In this document: in pieces, positions 8,960 to 17,600 of the stretch | How positions within the stretch are numbered: position 1 is the stretch's first letter | Layout of the letters: each line of letters starts with the position of its first letter | DNA from: Achromobacter sp. B7 | GTDB lineage: Bacteria; Pseudomonadota; Gammaproteobacteria; Burkholderiales; Burkholderiaceae_B | Length of the DNA: 64,000 nucleotides | Direction of reading: 5' to 3' | NCBI RefSeq assembly: GCF_003600685.1 | Contig: NZ_CP032084.1 | Location: 2,108,001 to 2,172,000 of the forward strand | The notes under the pieces: model-generated | Told to the model about the DNA's origin: nothing | What the model saw: only the letters and a program-made list of their open reading frames with translations | Database searches by the model: none | Program-made: the position numbers and the translations under genes

Positions 8960-9499
8960 GTGACGAAGTGGAATCTGGGCGAATCCGGCAGTCGGGCAGG
9001 CCGCGCAATGCCCGCCGATGCAGCACCGGCGCGTGCGCTGCACATGGCCATCGTGGCGGATATGGAATCCTTCCTGATGCAGCTGGATGTCGGCCTCGCG
9101 TTCGTGGCCAGGCAAAAGCGCCTGCGCATCGACAACGACGACCACACCCTGGACTTGCTGTTCTTTCACCGCAAGCTTCGCCGGCTGGTGGCCCTTGTCA
9201 TGACGCTGGACGAGTCCTGCGTCATCAGCGAGCGGCAGATGGAATCTTGCCTGCGCTGGCTGGACAAATCCGACCGCCGGGCCGAAGAAGCGACGCCGCT
9301 GGGCATGATCCTGTGCGCCGGCACGCAAACCGAATACATCCAGCTGCTTGCGCTGACGCCGTCCGGCGTGGAAGCGGCGCAATATCCCACCGACCTGCCA
9401 CCCCGCGCGGTGCTGGCGCAGCGCTTGCAGCAGGCGGCGCGGCGCGCCCGGGCGCGACTTGAGCAACGCGCGTCGCAATCGAGCACAATGCCGTCATGA
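8960..9499 (+). CDS. Solitary YhcG/DUF1016-type C-terminal nuclease-like domain, probably inactive
   Basis: A GTG start at 8960 follows an ideal AAGGAG at 8946. The 179-residue product matches the pattern of the C-terminal PDDEXK domain of YhcG (DUF1016) proteins: MQLDVGLAFVARQKRL, then DLLFFHRKLRRLVALV and GMILCAGTQTEY. The N-terminal DUF1016 half is missing. The usual catalytic Glu-x-Lys strand reads VMTLDES, so the metal-dependent nuclease centre looks lost. Its stop overlaps the methyltransferase start (ATGA), indicating translational coupling. A role as a non-catalytic binding protein is a guess. Confidence 0.7.
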   Translation: MTKWNLGESGSRAGRAMPADAAPARALHMAIVADMESFLMQLDVGLAFVARQKRLRIDNDDHTLDLLFFHRKLRRLVALVMTLDESCVISERQMESCLRWLDKSDRRAEEATPLGMILCAGTQTEYIQLLALTPSGVEAAQYPTDLPPRAVLAQRLQQAARRARARLEQRASQSSTMPS

Positions 9500-10125
9500 A
9501 ACTCGATCCGGAAGACTTGGCCAAGATTACCGCGCTGACCTTGGCGAACTACGAAGAGAACGCCGAGGCGTTCGCGGCCAACACGCGTGGACACGATGTC
9601 ACGCAGAACATTGCCGCGCTGCTGCGCCACATCCGTGTCGAGCCGCCGTACGACATCCTGGATCTGGGCTGCGGCCCCGGCCGCGACCTGATGGCGTTCG
9701 CCGCGCTGGGCCATCGGCCGGTGGGGCTGGATGGTACGCAAAGCTTCGTCAAGATGGCGCGCGCCGCGTCCGGCTGCGAGGTCTGGCACCAGGACTTCCT
9801 GCAACTGTCGCTGCCCGCCGAACGTTTTGACGGCATCTTCGCCAACGCCGTGTTGTTCCACGTGCCCGGCCAGGAATTGCCGCGCGTGCTGCGCGAGCTA
9901 TGGTCCGCGCTGCGGCCCGGCGGCGTGCTGTTCTGCTCAAACCCTCGTGGCGGCAACCAGGAAGGCTGGAACCGTGGGCGCTACGGCGCGTACCACGACC
10001 TGGAAGGCTGGCGCGCGCTGATGGAGGGTGCCGGCTTCGAAGAACTGGAACACTATTACCGCCCCGACGGCCTGCCGCGCGACCAGCAGCCGTGGCTGGC
10101 GACGGTATGGCGCCGTCCGGGGTAA
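9496..10125 (+). CDS. Class I SAM-dependent methyltransferase
   Basis: A 209-residue methyltransferase with the SAM motif ILDLGCGPGRD near residue 55, an acidic residue after the next strand (VGLDGTQSF), the DGIFANAVLFHV motif IV and the LRPGGVLFCSNP post-I region. The family covers many small-molecule and ubiquinone-type methylations, and the substrate cannot be assigned. The ATG overlaps the preceding stop in ATGA, so it is co-translated with the YhcG-like domain protein. Confidence 0.85.
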   Translation: MKLDPEDLAKITALTLANYEENAEAFAANTRGHDVTQNIAALLRHIRVEPPYDILDLGCGPGRDLMAFAALGHRPVGLDGTQSFVKMARAASGCEVWHQDFLQLSLPAERFDGIFANAVLFHVPGQELPRVLRELWSALRPGGVLFCSNPRGGNQEGWNRGRYGAYHDLEGWRALMEGAGFEELEHYYRPDGLPRDQQPWLATVWRRPG

Positions 10126-10155
10126 GGCGCCGGGTTCAACTGCCGGCTTCCTGGC

Positions 10156-10245
10156 GCCGGTCGCCCGAAGCCGGTCGCCCGAAGTCGATCTCCCGCCGCC
10201 GGTCGCCCGAAGCCGGTCGCCCGCCGCCGGTCGCCCAAAGCCGGT
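10156..10245. repeat. 14-bp tandem repeat, about six copies
   Basis: Units of consensus GCCGGTCGCCCGAA begin at 10156, 10170, 10184 (diverged), 10198, 10212 and 10226, with a degenerate seventh at 10240. The array fills the gap between the methyltransferase stop and the 3' end of the ABM gene. Such arrays often vary in copy number. Confidence 0.85.
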
Positions 10246-10262
10246 TCCACGGCCTTGCGCGG

Positions 10263-10589
10263 TTACTGGACGGGGCGGTTCAACGGATGCGCGATGCCTC
10301 CGTCGCCATAGCTTGTGATGACTTCGGCGATGACCACCTGATAACCGCGTAGCCACTTGGCCTGCTGTCGTTTGGCCTTGAGGTGGTCCTTGTGGTCGAT
10401 CAGCTGCTGCAGGGCTTCGCGGTTGCTCCAGTAATACACGTTGGATACCAGGCCCGTCGCCGGATTTTCCCAGGCTTCCTCGCCCAGATAGCCGGGAATG
10501 GACCGCGCGATGGCCGCGATGGCGTTGTCCATTTCGTGGAAGGCGCTGTCGTACTCGCCGGGCATGAATGTGAAGGTTGCGGTGTACAT
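10263..10589 (-). CDS. Antibiotic biosynthesis monooxygenase (ABM)-domain protein
   Basis: A 108-residue protein with the ferredoxin-like ABM fold pattern. A first strand TATFTFMPG is followed by a helix and the IPGYLGEEAWENPATG segment, then a WSNREALQQLIDHKDHLKAK helix and the second strand set. Such proteins act as small cofactor-free monooxygenases or heme-degrading enzymes, usually as dimers; many have no known substrate. It stands alone on its strand next to the repeat array. Confidence 0.75.
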   Translation of the reverse strand: MYTATFTFMPGEYDSAFHEMDNAIAAIARSIPGYLGEEAWENPATGLVSNVYYWSNREALQQLIDHKDHLKAKRQQAKWLRGYQVVIAEVITSYGDGGIAHPLNRPVQ

Positions 10590-10686
10590 GAATACGGGAA
10601 AGAGAAACCAGGTGGGAAAAAGGCGAGACTATCACCTGCTTCACCCCGCGTGCGATCCCCACCCTTGCCCGTCACACCCTTCTGCA

Positions 10687-11550
10687 TCAATGCATCTGCC
10701 CGTAGCGCCCGGCGTTGAAGTCCTGGATGGCTTCGACGATCTGTGCTTGCGTGTTCATCACGAAGGGGCCATAGCCCACCACGGGTTCATCGATGGGCTC
10801 GCCGCTCAAGACCAGGAACACCGCGTCGTTGTTGGCTTCAACGGTGATGTCTTCGCCGTCTTGTGAAAACAACGCCAGCTGCGCGTCGCGCGCCACGGAT
10901 TCGCCGTTGATGAGCAGCGTGCCGCGCAACACCACCAGCATGCTGTTGCGGCCCGCGGCGACCGGGAAGGTCGCGGACTTGCCCGCCTTCAGGCGCACGT
11001 CCCACACGTCCATCGGCGTGAAGGTGCGGGCCGGGCCGGCGTGGCCGTCGAAGTTGCCCGCGATGACGCGGACGCTGCCTGCCTCGTCCGGCAATGCCGC
11101 CACCGGAATGTCCGCGTTCAAGATGCCTTGATAGCCCGCCGCCGCGCCCTTGTCCTTGGCCGGCAGGTTGACCCACAGCTGCACCATTTCCAGCTCGCCA
11201 CCGGTGCGCGTGAACGCCGGGGAATGGAATTCCTCATGCAGGATGCCCGAGGCGGCCGTCATCCATTGCACGTCGCCCGGGCCGATGACGCCGCCGTTGC
11301 CGGTGGAGTCCCGATGCTCGACCTCGCCGCTGTAGACGATGGTGACGGTTTCAAAACCGCGATGGGGATGCTGGCCCACGCCGCGCGGGTGGTCGGCCGG
11401 CTCGAACTTCGCCGGGCCGGCGTAATCCAGCAGCAAGAAGGGGCTGACATTCTTGCCCTTGTCGTTGTACGAGAACATCGAGCGCACGGGGAACCCGTCG
11501 CCGACCCAGTGGGGGCGGGGGGCGGCGTGCAGGCCGAGGATCTTTTTCAT
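10687..11550 (-). CDS. Pirin-family protein
   Basis: The start at 11550 (MKKILGLH) is preferred because AGGA lies upstream and the product, 287 residues, then has the usual pirin length; the frame is open further 5'. The N-terminal cupin carries the metal-site pattern HPHRGFETVTIVYSGEVEH and a later GILHEEFH. The C-terminal half is a Pirin_C cupin. Bacterial pirins can show quercetin 2,3-dioxygenase activity or modulate metabolic enzymes; which applies here is unknown. Confidence 0.85.
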   Translation of the reverse strand: MKKILGLHAAPRPHWVGDGFPVRSMFSYNDKGKNVSPFLLLDYAGPAKFEPADHPRGVGQHPHRGFETVTIVYSGEVEHRDSTGNGGVIGPGDVQWMTAASGILHEEFHSPAFTRTGGELEMVQLWVNLPAKDKGAAAGYQGILNADIPVAALPDEAGSVRVIAGNFDGHAGPARTFTPMDVWDVRLKAGKSATFPVAAGRNSMLVVLRGTLLINGESVARDAQLALFSQDGEDITVEANNDAVFLVLSGEPIDEPVVGYGPFVMNTQAQIVEAIQDFNAGRYGQMH

Positions 11551-11887
11551 GGCGTCTATTCCTATTGCGCGGCCCCTTCGGAGCCGTTCGTCATGGGGAT
11601 AAAGGTTAGGGCGGAACAGGGCTTTCAGTAGTTCGGATTTTGATAAGGACTGTTCCATGAATCGGACGACCCCCGGCCTTGTCTTGCGCGGATCCTGAAG
11701 AACGGCGGCTCATTCTTAGGGCTATCAGCCAGAAGAACGAGGCGCCATTTTTTAAGAATAATCCGATTTTTCGCACGGGCTTGTCTCCCTATCGTGAAGC
11801 CCTTGCCGCCGGACGCACGACGTTGCCCGGCCCGGCTTTTCTTCTTGCCACCCGATATCCGACACCCAATACCTGACGCCCAGATCC
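11551..11887. other. Intergenic stretch without a clear gene
   Basis: These bases between pirin and the short peptide below contain only brief frames with poor codon bias. They are locally richer in A+T (around 11740-11780), as expected for the pirin promoter side. I see no RNA gene or convincing repeat. Confidence 0.5.
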
Positions 11888-12010
11888 ATGACGACCCCTC
11901 TGCTTTCCCGCCTCCGTTCCCACGCCGCGCACCTGTCCGTGGCCGCCGTCGCCCTGGCCGTGGGGGTGCTGACCGGCAAGATCTGGATGCTGTGGCAGGC
12001 GCTGTCCTGA
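11888..12010 (+). CDS. Possible 40-residue membrane peptide
   Basis: A short ATG frame encodes a basic N-terminus (LLSRLRSHAAH) followed by one hydrophobic helix, AAVALAVGVLTG, and KIWMLWQALS. This is the layout of a small single-pass inner-membrane protein. Third positions are strongly G/C, but no good ribosome-binding site precedes it. It is not recognised as any known family. Confidence 0.35.
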   Translation: MTTPLLSRLRSHAAHLSVAAVALAVGVLTGKIWMLWQALS

Positions 12011-12021
12011 CCCGGCATTGC

Positions 12022-12118
12022 GCCCGCCGGCGGTATCCCGCCTTGAGCCCGCCGGCGGTATCCCGCTTTCATCCGACCGGCGTATCGCCGCTTCGGCCAG
12101 CTGGCGTATCCTGCCGCC
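12022..12118. repeat. Degenerate ~25-bp tandem repeat, four copies
   Basis: Copies begin near 12022, 12047, 12073 and 12097. The first two share GCCCGCCGGCGGTATCCCGC exactly; the later two keep the (C)GGCGTATC core. The array ends directly at the ATG of the glycosylase gene at 12119, so it occupies its leader. Confidence 0.7.
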
Positions 12119-12661
12119 ATGAAACCTGACGAGACTCTCGCGCCCGACGGCCCCACCGACCATGTCCGGGGCTTTGCGCCGGTTGCCGCGCCCGATGCGC
12201 GGGTGTTGGTGCTGGGGTCTATGCCGGGGGTGGCTTCGTTACGCCAGGCGCGCTATTACGGCCACCCACGCAACGCGTTCTGGCCCATTGCGGCCCAGGT
12301 GCTGGGCTTTGATGCGGCGCTGGAATACCCGCAGCGGCTGCAAGCGCTGCGCGCCGCGGGCGTCGCGCTGTGGGACGTGCTGGATGCCTGCGAGCGGCCG
12401 GGCAGCCTGGATGCCGACATCCGCCACGACACCCTGGTGCCCAATGATTTCGCGGCCTTTTTCGACGCCCACCCGGCCGTCGCGCGCGTGTGTTTCAACG
12501 GGGCCAAGGCCGGGGCGCTGTATCGGCGGTACGTGCTGCCGACGTTGCCGCCGCAGGCACGCGCGCTGGACTACGTGGACCTGCCATCGACCAGCCCGGC
12601 CCATGCCGCCGCGTCCTTCGACATGAAGCTGGCAGCCTGGCGCGCCGCGCTGACTTTGTAA
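12119..12661 (+). CDS. DNA-deoxyinosine glycosylase (uracil-DNA glycosylase superfamily)
   Basis: A 180-residue glycosylase with the superfamily's motifs: VLVLGSMPG near residue 30 in the water-activating position, YYGHPRNAFW near 46-55 that positions the base, VCFNGAKA near 125, and the C-terminal LPSTSPAHA DNA-binding loop. The motif set matches hypoxanthine/deoxyinosine-excising members (family 6). It would remove deaminated bases in base-excision repair. No obvious ribosome site is visible because the repeat array runs up to the start. Confidence 0.85.
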   Translation: MKPDETLAPDGPTDHVRGFAPVAAPDARVLVLGSMPGVASLRQARYYGHPRNAFWPIAAQVLGFDAALEYPQRLQALRAAGVALWDVLDACERPGSLDADIRHDTLVPNDFAAFFDAHPAVARVCFNGAKAGALYRRYVLPTLPPQARALDYVDLPSTSPAHAAASFDMKLAAWRAALTL

Positions 12662-12711
12662 TCCCGGCCATCGGTTACGGGGGAAAGGGCGCACGGATCT
12701 CTGTCCCCGAT

Positions 12712-12725
12712 TTGATTCAGATCAA
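12712..12725 (+). promoter_or_regulatory. Perfect FNR/Anr-type box upstream of ttrBCA
   Basis: TTGATTCAGATCAA is an exact match to the FNR consensus TTGAT-N4-ATCAA. It is centred about 40 bases upstream of a GATAAG-type -10 at 12746-12751, the position expected for class II activation by an oxygen-sensing FNR protein. It lies 67 bases before the ttrB start. Confidence 0.8.
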
Positions 12726-12791
12726 CGGTCTATATAACTTGCGGTGATAAGGTAATAACAACAAGAAGTTACCTGTCCGGAGTTATCCGCA

Positions 12792-13562
12792 ATGCCCCCA
12801 TCCCCCGTCTCTTCCGACCCCCCTTTGCGGGGTAAACGCGGCTTCCTCAAAGGGCTGCTCGGCCTTGGCGCCGCCGCCACCGTCATCCCCATCCACGCCG
12901 AAGCCACAGGCCTGAACGGCCAGCCGCCGCGCCGCCCCGGCATGGCGGGCAAGCGCTACGGCATGGTCGTCGACATGCGCAAGTGCATTGGCTGCCAGTC
13001 CTGCACGGTCAGCTGTTCACTGGAAAACCTGCCGCCCATCGGCCAGTTCCGCACCACCGTCCTGCAATACGAAGTGACTCCCGACGATGGCGGCCCGTGC
13101 GCCATGGTGATGCTGCCGCGCCTGTGCAACCACTGCGACAACCCGCCCTGTGTGCCGGTCTGCCCGGTGCAGGCCACGTTTCAGCGCGAAGACGGCATCG
13201 TGCTGGTCGACAACGAACGCTGCGTGGGCTGCGCCTATTGCGTGCAAGCTTGTCCGTACGACGCCCGCTTCATCAACCACGACACGCAAACGGCCGACAA
13301 ATGCACGTTCTGCGAGCACCGGCTGGAAGCCGGGCTGCTGCCGGCGTGCGTGGAAAGCTGCGTGGGCGGCGCGCGCGTCATCGGCGACATGAACGACCCG
13401 GACAGCGCCATCTCGAAGCTGCTGGTGGAGCACAAGGCCGACATCAAGGTGCTGAAACCTGAAATGAAGACCGACCCCCACGTCTACTACATCGGCTTGC
13501 CCGATGCGTTCGTCCACCAGGTCGACGGCCAGGCCGGCGTGCGCCTGGCTGGCGGACATTGA
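12792..13562 (+). CDS. ttrB: Tetrathionate reductase subunit B (4Fe-4S electron-transfer protein)
   Basis: A 256-residue ferredoxin subunit that passes electrons from the membrane subunit to the molybdenum subunit on the periplasmic face. Four cysteine clusters are visible: CIGCQSCTVSC (from Cys65), CNHCDNPPCVPVC, CVGCAYCVQAC and CTFCEHR...CVESC. The N-terminus GKRGFLKG followed by a hydrophobic stretch is a Tat signal with Lys-Arg in place of the normal twin Arg. The same exception is known for Salmonella TtrB. GGAG precedes the start by nine bases. It is the first gene of ttrBCA. Confidence 0.9.
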   Translation: MPPSPVSSDPPLRGKRGFLKGLLGLGAAATVIPIHAEATGLNGQPPRRPGMAGKRYGMVVDMRKCIGCQSCTVSCSLENLPPIGQFRTTVLQYEVTPDDGGPCAMVMLPRLCNHCDNPPCVPVCPVQATFQREDGIVLVDNERCVGCAYCVQACPYDARFINHDTQTADKCTFCEHRLEAGLLPACVESCVGGARVIGDMNDPDSAISKLLVEHKADIKVLKPEMKTDPHVYYIGLPDAFVHQVDGQAGVRLAGGH

Positions 13563-13581
13563 GCCATCAAAGGGGACTTTC

Positions 13582-14616
13582 ATGCAGATCTCGGAATTGC
13601 TCACGCCGGTTTACGACGCCGCCTGGCTGCCTTGGGCCGTGCAGTATTTCTTTCTTATCGGCATCGCGGCCACCACGGCGCTGACCGCCGCCTTCGCCGC
13701 TTTCGGCCAGGCGGGGTCGCCGTTGCGCCGTTTGTTGCCGGCCGCCGTGGCCGTGCTGCTGGTCAGCGCCATCGCCGCGCCAGTTTCTCTGCTAGCCGAC
13801 TTGCATCAGCCCGGCCGATTCTGGCACTTCTATGCGCACCTGACGCCCTGGTCGTGGATGTGGCTGGGCGCCTTGTTGCTGCCTGTATTCGTCGGCCTGT
13901 CGGTGCTGTTTTGCGCGGCGTGGTGGTGGGGGCGCATCGGTTGGCTGCGCGTGTTGGCGGTCGGGCTGGCGCTGTCTGCCGCGTCCATCCTGGTCTACAC
14001 CGGCGCCGAAGTCATGGTGCTGCGGTCGCGGCCCCTGTGGCACACGGCGTTCCTGCCCGTGAACTTCGCGTTGACGGCCTGGCTGGGCGCGTTGGGCGCC
14101 ATGTTCCTGGTGGGCCGCTGGTTGCCCGGCGGCATGAAGGCCTTGCCGGTGGAGACGTTGCGCGGGCTGAGCTTGTCCGCCGTGATTTTGATGGCGGTGG
14201 GCGCGGGCGCCTGGGCGGGCTTGGGCCTGTTGGGCGCGGACCCGTCGTTTGACGCGGCGTTGCGGCTGTTCGCCGACTTTCCCATCTGGCGCATCAGCCT
14301 GGCGGGCGCGGTTATCACGGGCCTTTGCATGATTGCGTTGTTGCAACGGCCGGCCCAAGCGCTTGCCGCACCGCTGCCCTCGGCCACGTTGGCGCTGATG
14401 ATGCTGGGCGCCGCCTGGATCTTCCGCTGGGTGGTCTTCATGAGCGTGCAGGGCGTGCCCAAGTATGGCGCGGGCCTGTATCTGTACGACATGCCGTGGG
14501 GCAGCGATGGGCTGCTGGGCATGGTTGGGGTGCTGGGGCTGTGCGCGGCGCTGATCACGGCGGTGACCTGGGCCCTGGAAAGCTACCCGGCGCGCAAGCG
14601 CGGCTTGGCGGGCTGA
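13582..14616 (+). CDS. ttrC: Tetrathionate reductase subunit C (NrfD-like membrane subunit)
   Basis: A 344-residue protein made almost wholly of hydrophobic helices (about nine), matching the NrfD/PsrC family that oxidises menaquinol or ubiquinol and anchors the enzyme. Family features visible are the conserved LLADLHQPGRFWHF segment near residue 75 and a C-terminal basic cytoplasmic end. AGGGGA lies ten bases upstream, and the gene follows ttrB by 19 bases, so it is in the same operon. Confidence 0.88.
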   Translation: MQISELLTPVYDAAWLPWAVQYFFLIGIAATTALTAAFAAFGQAGSPLRRLLPAAVAVLLVSAIAAPVSLLADLHQPGRFWHFYAHLTPWSWMWLGALLLPVFVGLSVLFCAAWWWGRIGWLRVLAVGLALSAASILVYTGAEVMVLRSRPLWHTAFLPVNFALTAWLGALGAMFLVGRWLPGGMKALPVETLRGLSLSAVILMAVGAGAWAGLGLLGADPSFDAALRLFADFPIWRISLAGAVITGLCMIALLQRPAQALAAPLPSATLALMMLGAAWIFRWVVFMSVQGVPKYGAGLYLYDMPWGSDGLLGMVGVLGLCAALITAVTWALESYPARKRGLAG

Positions 14617-14621
14617 CCGCA

Positions 14622-17600
14622 ATGGAACACGAAGCAATGAACAAGCAACACGAAGACGACAAGCCCGGCGTGGACACGCCGGATGACACGGCCCGGCGCA
14701 AGCTGATGGTGCGCGGCGGCATGGTCGCCGGTGGCATGGCCGCCTTCGCGGCCGGCTACGGCGAAACGGTGGCGCGGGCCGTCAAGGGCCTGGCCCAGGG
14801 CACGGCCGGTGTGCCGACCGCGCACGCGGTGCGCGGCAACTCGTTGACGCCCGAATTTCGCATCGACCCGCTGACCGGCGTCTTGAGCGCCCAGCCGGGC
14901 CAGACAGTCAGCCCGTCCAGCTGCCTGGGCTGCTGGACACAGTGCGGCGTGCGCCTGCGCGTGGACACCGCGCAAAACCGCATTCTGCGTGTGGCCGGCA
15001 ACCCATACCACCCCTTGGCCACGACGCGGCCGGCGGCCATGGAAGCGCCCGTGCGCGAGGTCTACGCGCAGCTGGGCGGCGACAACGGGCTGGAAGGGCG
15101 CGCCACGTCCTGCGCGCGCGGCTCGGCCATGCTTGAACAGATGCACAGCCCGTACCGCGTGCTGCAACCGCTAAAGCGCGTGGGTGCGCGCGGGGAAGGC
15201 AAGTGGCAAAGCATTTCGTTCGAGCAGCTGGTGCAGGAAGTGTGCGAAGGCGGCGACCTGTTCGGCGAAGGCCATGTTGACGGGCTGCGCGCCATCTATG
15301 ACCGCGACACGCTGCTGGACCCGGAAAACCCCGAGTACGGCGCGCGCGTCAACCAATTCCTGTTCACGGATGCGTCCAACGAAGGCCGCACGCCGCTGAT
15401 CCAGCGCTTTGCCGCGCAGTCTTTCGGCACCGTCAATTTCAGTAATCACGGGTCGTATTGCGGACAGAGCTTTCGGGTGGGCGCGGGCGCCGCATTGGGC
15501 GACCTGAAGGGCATGCCCCATGGCAAGCCGGATTGGGACAACGCGCGTTTCGGCCTCTTCATCGGGGCGGCGCCCGCGCAGGCCGGCAATCCGTTCCAGC
15601 GCCAGGCCCGGCAGTTGGCCGAGGCGCGCGTGCGTCCGCAGGCCGACAGCTTTACCTACGTGGTCGTGTCGCCGGTATTGCCGGCCTCGTCCAGCCTGTC
15701 GGCCGGTTCCGGCAATGAATGGGTGCCCGTGAATCCCGCCAGCGACCTGGCGTTGGCCATGGGCCTGATCCGCTGGATTCTGGACAACGAACGCTTTGAC
15801 GCCAAGGCGCTGGCGCAGCCCGGGCCGCAGGCCATGAAGGCGGCGGGCGAGGCCGCCTGGACCAACGCCACGCATCTGGTCGTGGCCGAACCCGGCCACC
15901 CGCGCCTGGGCACTTTTTTGCGAGGCGCGGACATGGGCTGGCCGCGCCCCACGGACGCCGGCGACAAGTGGGAAGACGTGTACGTGGTGCGTCGTGATGA
16001 TGGCACGCTGGCCCCGCACACGGACGCATCGCCCGCGACGTTGTTCGTGGACGAACGCATCGCTGCACCGGGCCTGGCGGGCGCGCCCGATGCGCTGCGC
16101 GTCTGTTCGTCGCTGACCCTGCTGCGCGAGGAATCGCATCGCAAATCGCTGGATGAATACGCCGACCTGTGCGGCGTGCCGGCGGAAAAGATCGCCCAGC
16201 TGGCGCAGCGCTTCACCAGCTACGGCAAGCGCGCCGTGGCCGACGCGCATGGCGGCACGATGAGCGGCGCAGGCTTCTACACCGCCTACGCCATCGCCAT
16301 GCTCAACACGCTGGTGGGCAACCTGAACGTGGACGGTGGCCTGGTGCTGGACGCCGGCCCGTTCCCGCCTTACGGCCCGGGCCCGCGCTACAACATCGCC
16401 GGCTTTGCCAACCGCGCCACGCCCAAGGGCGTTGCCTTGTCGCGCAACCGTTTTCCCTACGAGAAATCCAGCGAATTCTCGCGCAAGAAGGCGGCGGGCC
16501 AGCCTGCCTATCCGGCATCGGCGCCGTGGTATCCGGCCACCGGCGGGCTAAGTTCCGAGATGCTGGCCTCCGCGCTGGCGGGGTACCCGTATCGCGCCAA
16601 GGTGTGGTTCAACCACATGAGCAACCCGGTCTACGGCATCGCGGGCTTCAAGTCCCTGCTGGCCGACAAGATGAAGGACCCGCGCATTCTGCCGCTGTCG
16701 GTGTCGATCAACCCGTTCATCAACGAGACCAACGCGCTGGCCGACTACATCGTGCCCGACACCGTTACCTATGAAAGCTGGGGCGTGTCGGCGCCGTGGG
16801 CCGACGTGGTCGCCAAGGCGTCCACCGTGCGCTGGCCGGCCGTGCAGCCGTTGGTGGCGCGCACCGCCACCGATGAACCGGTCTGCCTGGAAACCTTCCT
16901 GATCGCCTGCGCCAAACGCCTGGGCATGCCGGGCTTTGGCGCCAACGCCATCACGGACAAGGACGGCGGCAAGCACGCGCTGGACACGCCCCAGGACTTC
17001 TTTTTGCGCGGCATGGCCAATATCGCGTTCGCGGGCGGACGCGCCGTGCCCGAGGCCACCGACGAAGACATGGCCTTGACCGGGGTGGAACGCTATCGCG
17101 ACCTGCTGCAACGCAAGCTGAAACCGGGCGAGTGGCGGCAGGTGGCGATGCTGATGAGCCGGGGCGGGCGTTTCGACAAGATGGACGACGCCTGGGTGCA
17201 AAGCGGTTCGGGCCGGCAGACGCGCGCCGCGTACACCAAGCCGCTGCACGTATGGAGCGAGGACCTTGCCGGGTTCCGCCACGCCATGACCGGCGAGCGT
17301 TATAGCGGCTGTCCCACGTGGTATCCGCCGCGCCTGGCGGATGGCCGCGACGTGCGCGCCGAGTATCCCGCGCAGGATTGGCCGTTCTTGCTGACTTCGT
17401 TCAAGTCGAATCTGATGAGCTCGATGTCGATCGGGGTGAACCGGCTTCGGCAGGTGCATCCGCATAACCCGGTGTCGATCAACCGCCAGGACGGCGAACG
17501 GCTGGGCATCCGCAACGGCGACGCGGTGCGCATCGTGACGCCGGGCGGCGCGGTGAGCGGGCTGGCGCTGTTGCGTGATGGCATCCAGCCGGGCGCGGTC

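Noticed and set aside
10156..10245. CRISPR-like array
   Set aside because: Units are 14 bp directly adjacent with no unique spacers and there are no cas genes; it is a plain tandem repeat.
11679..11876. 65-codon frame upstream of the small membrane peptide
   Set aside because: No ribosome site, mixed codon use and no hydrophobic or domain pattern.
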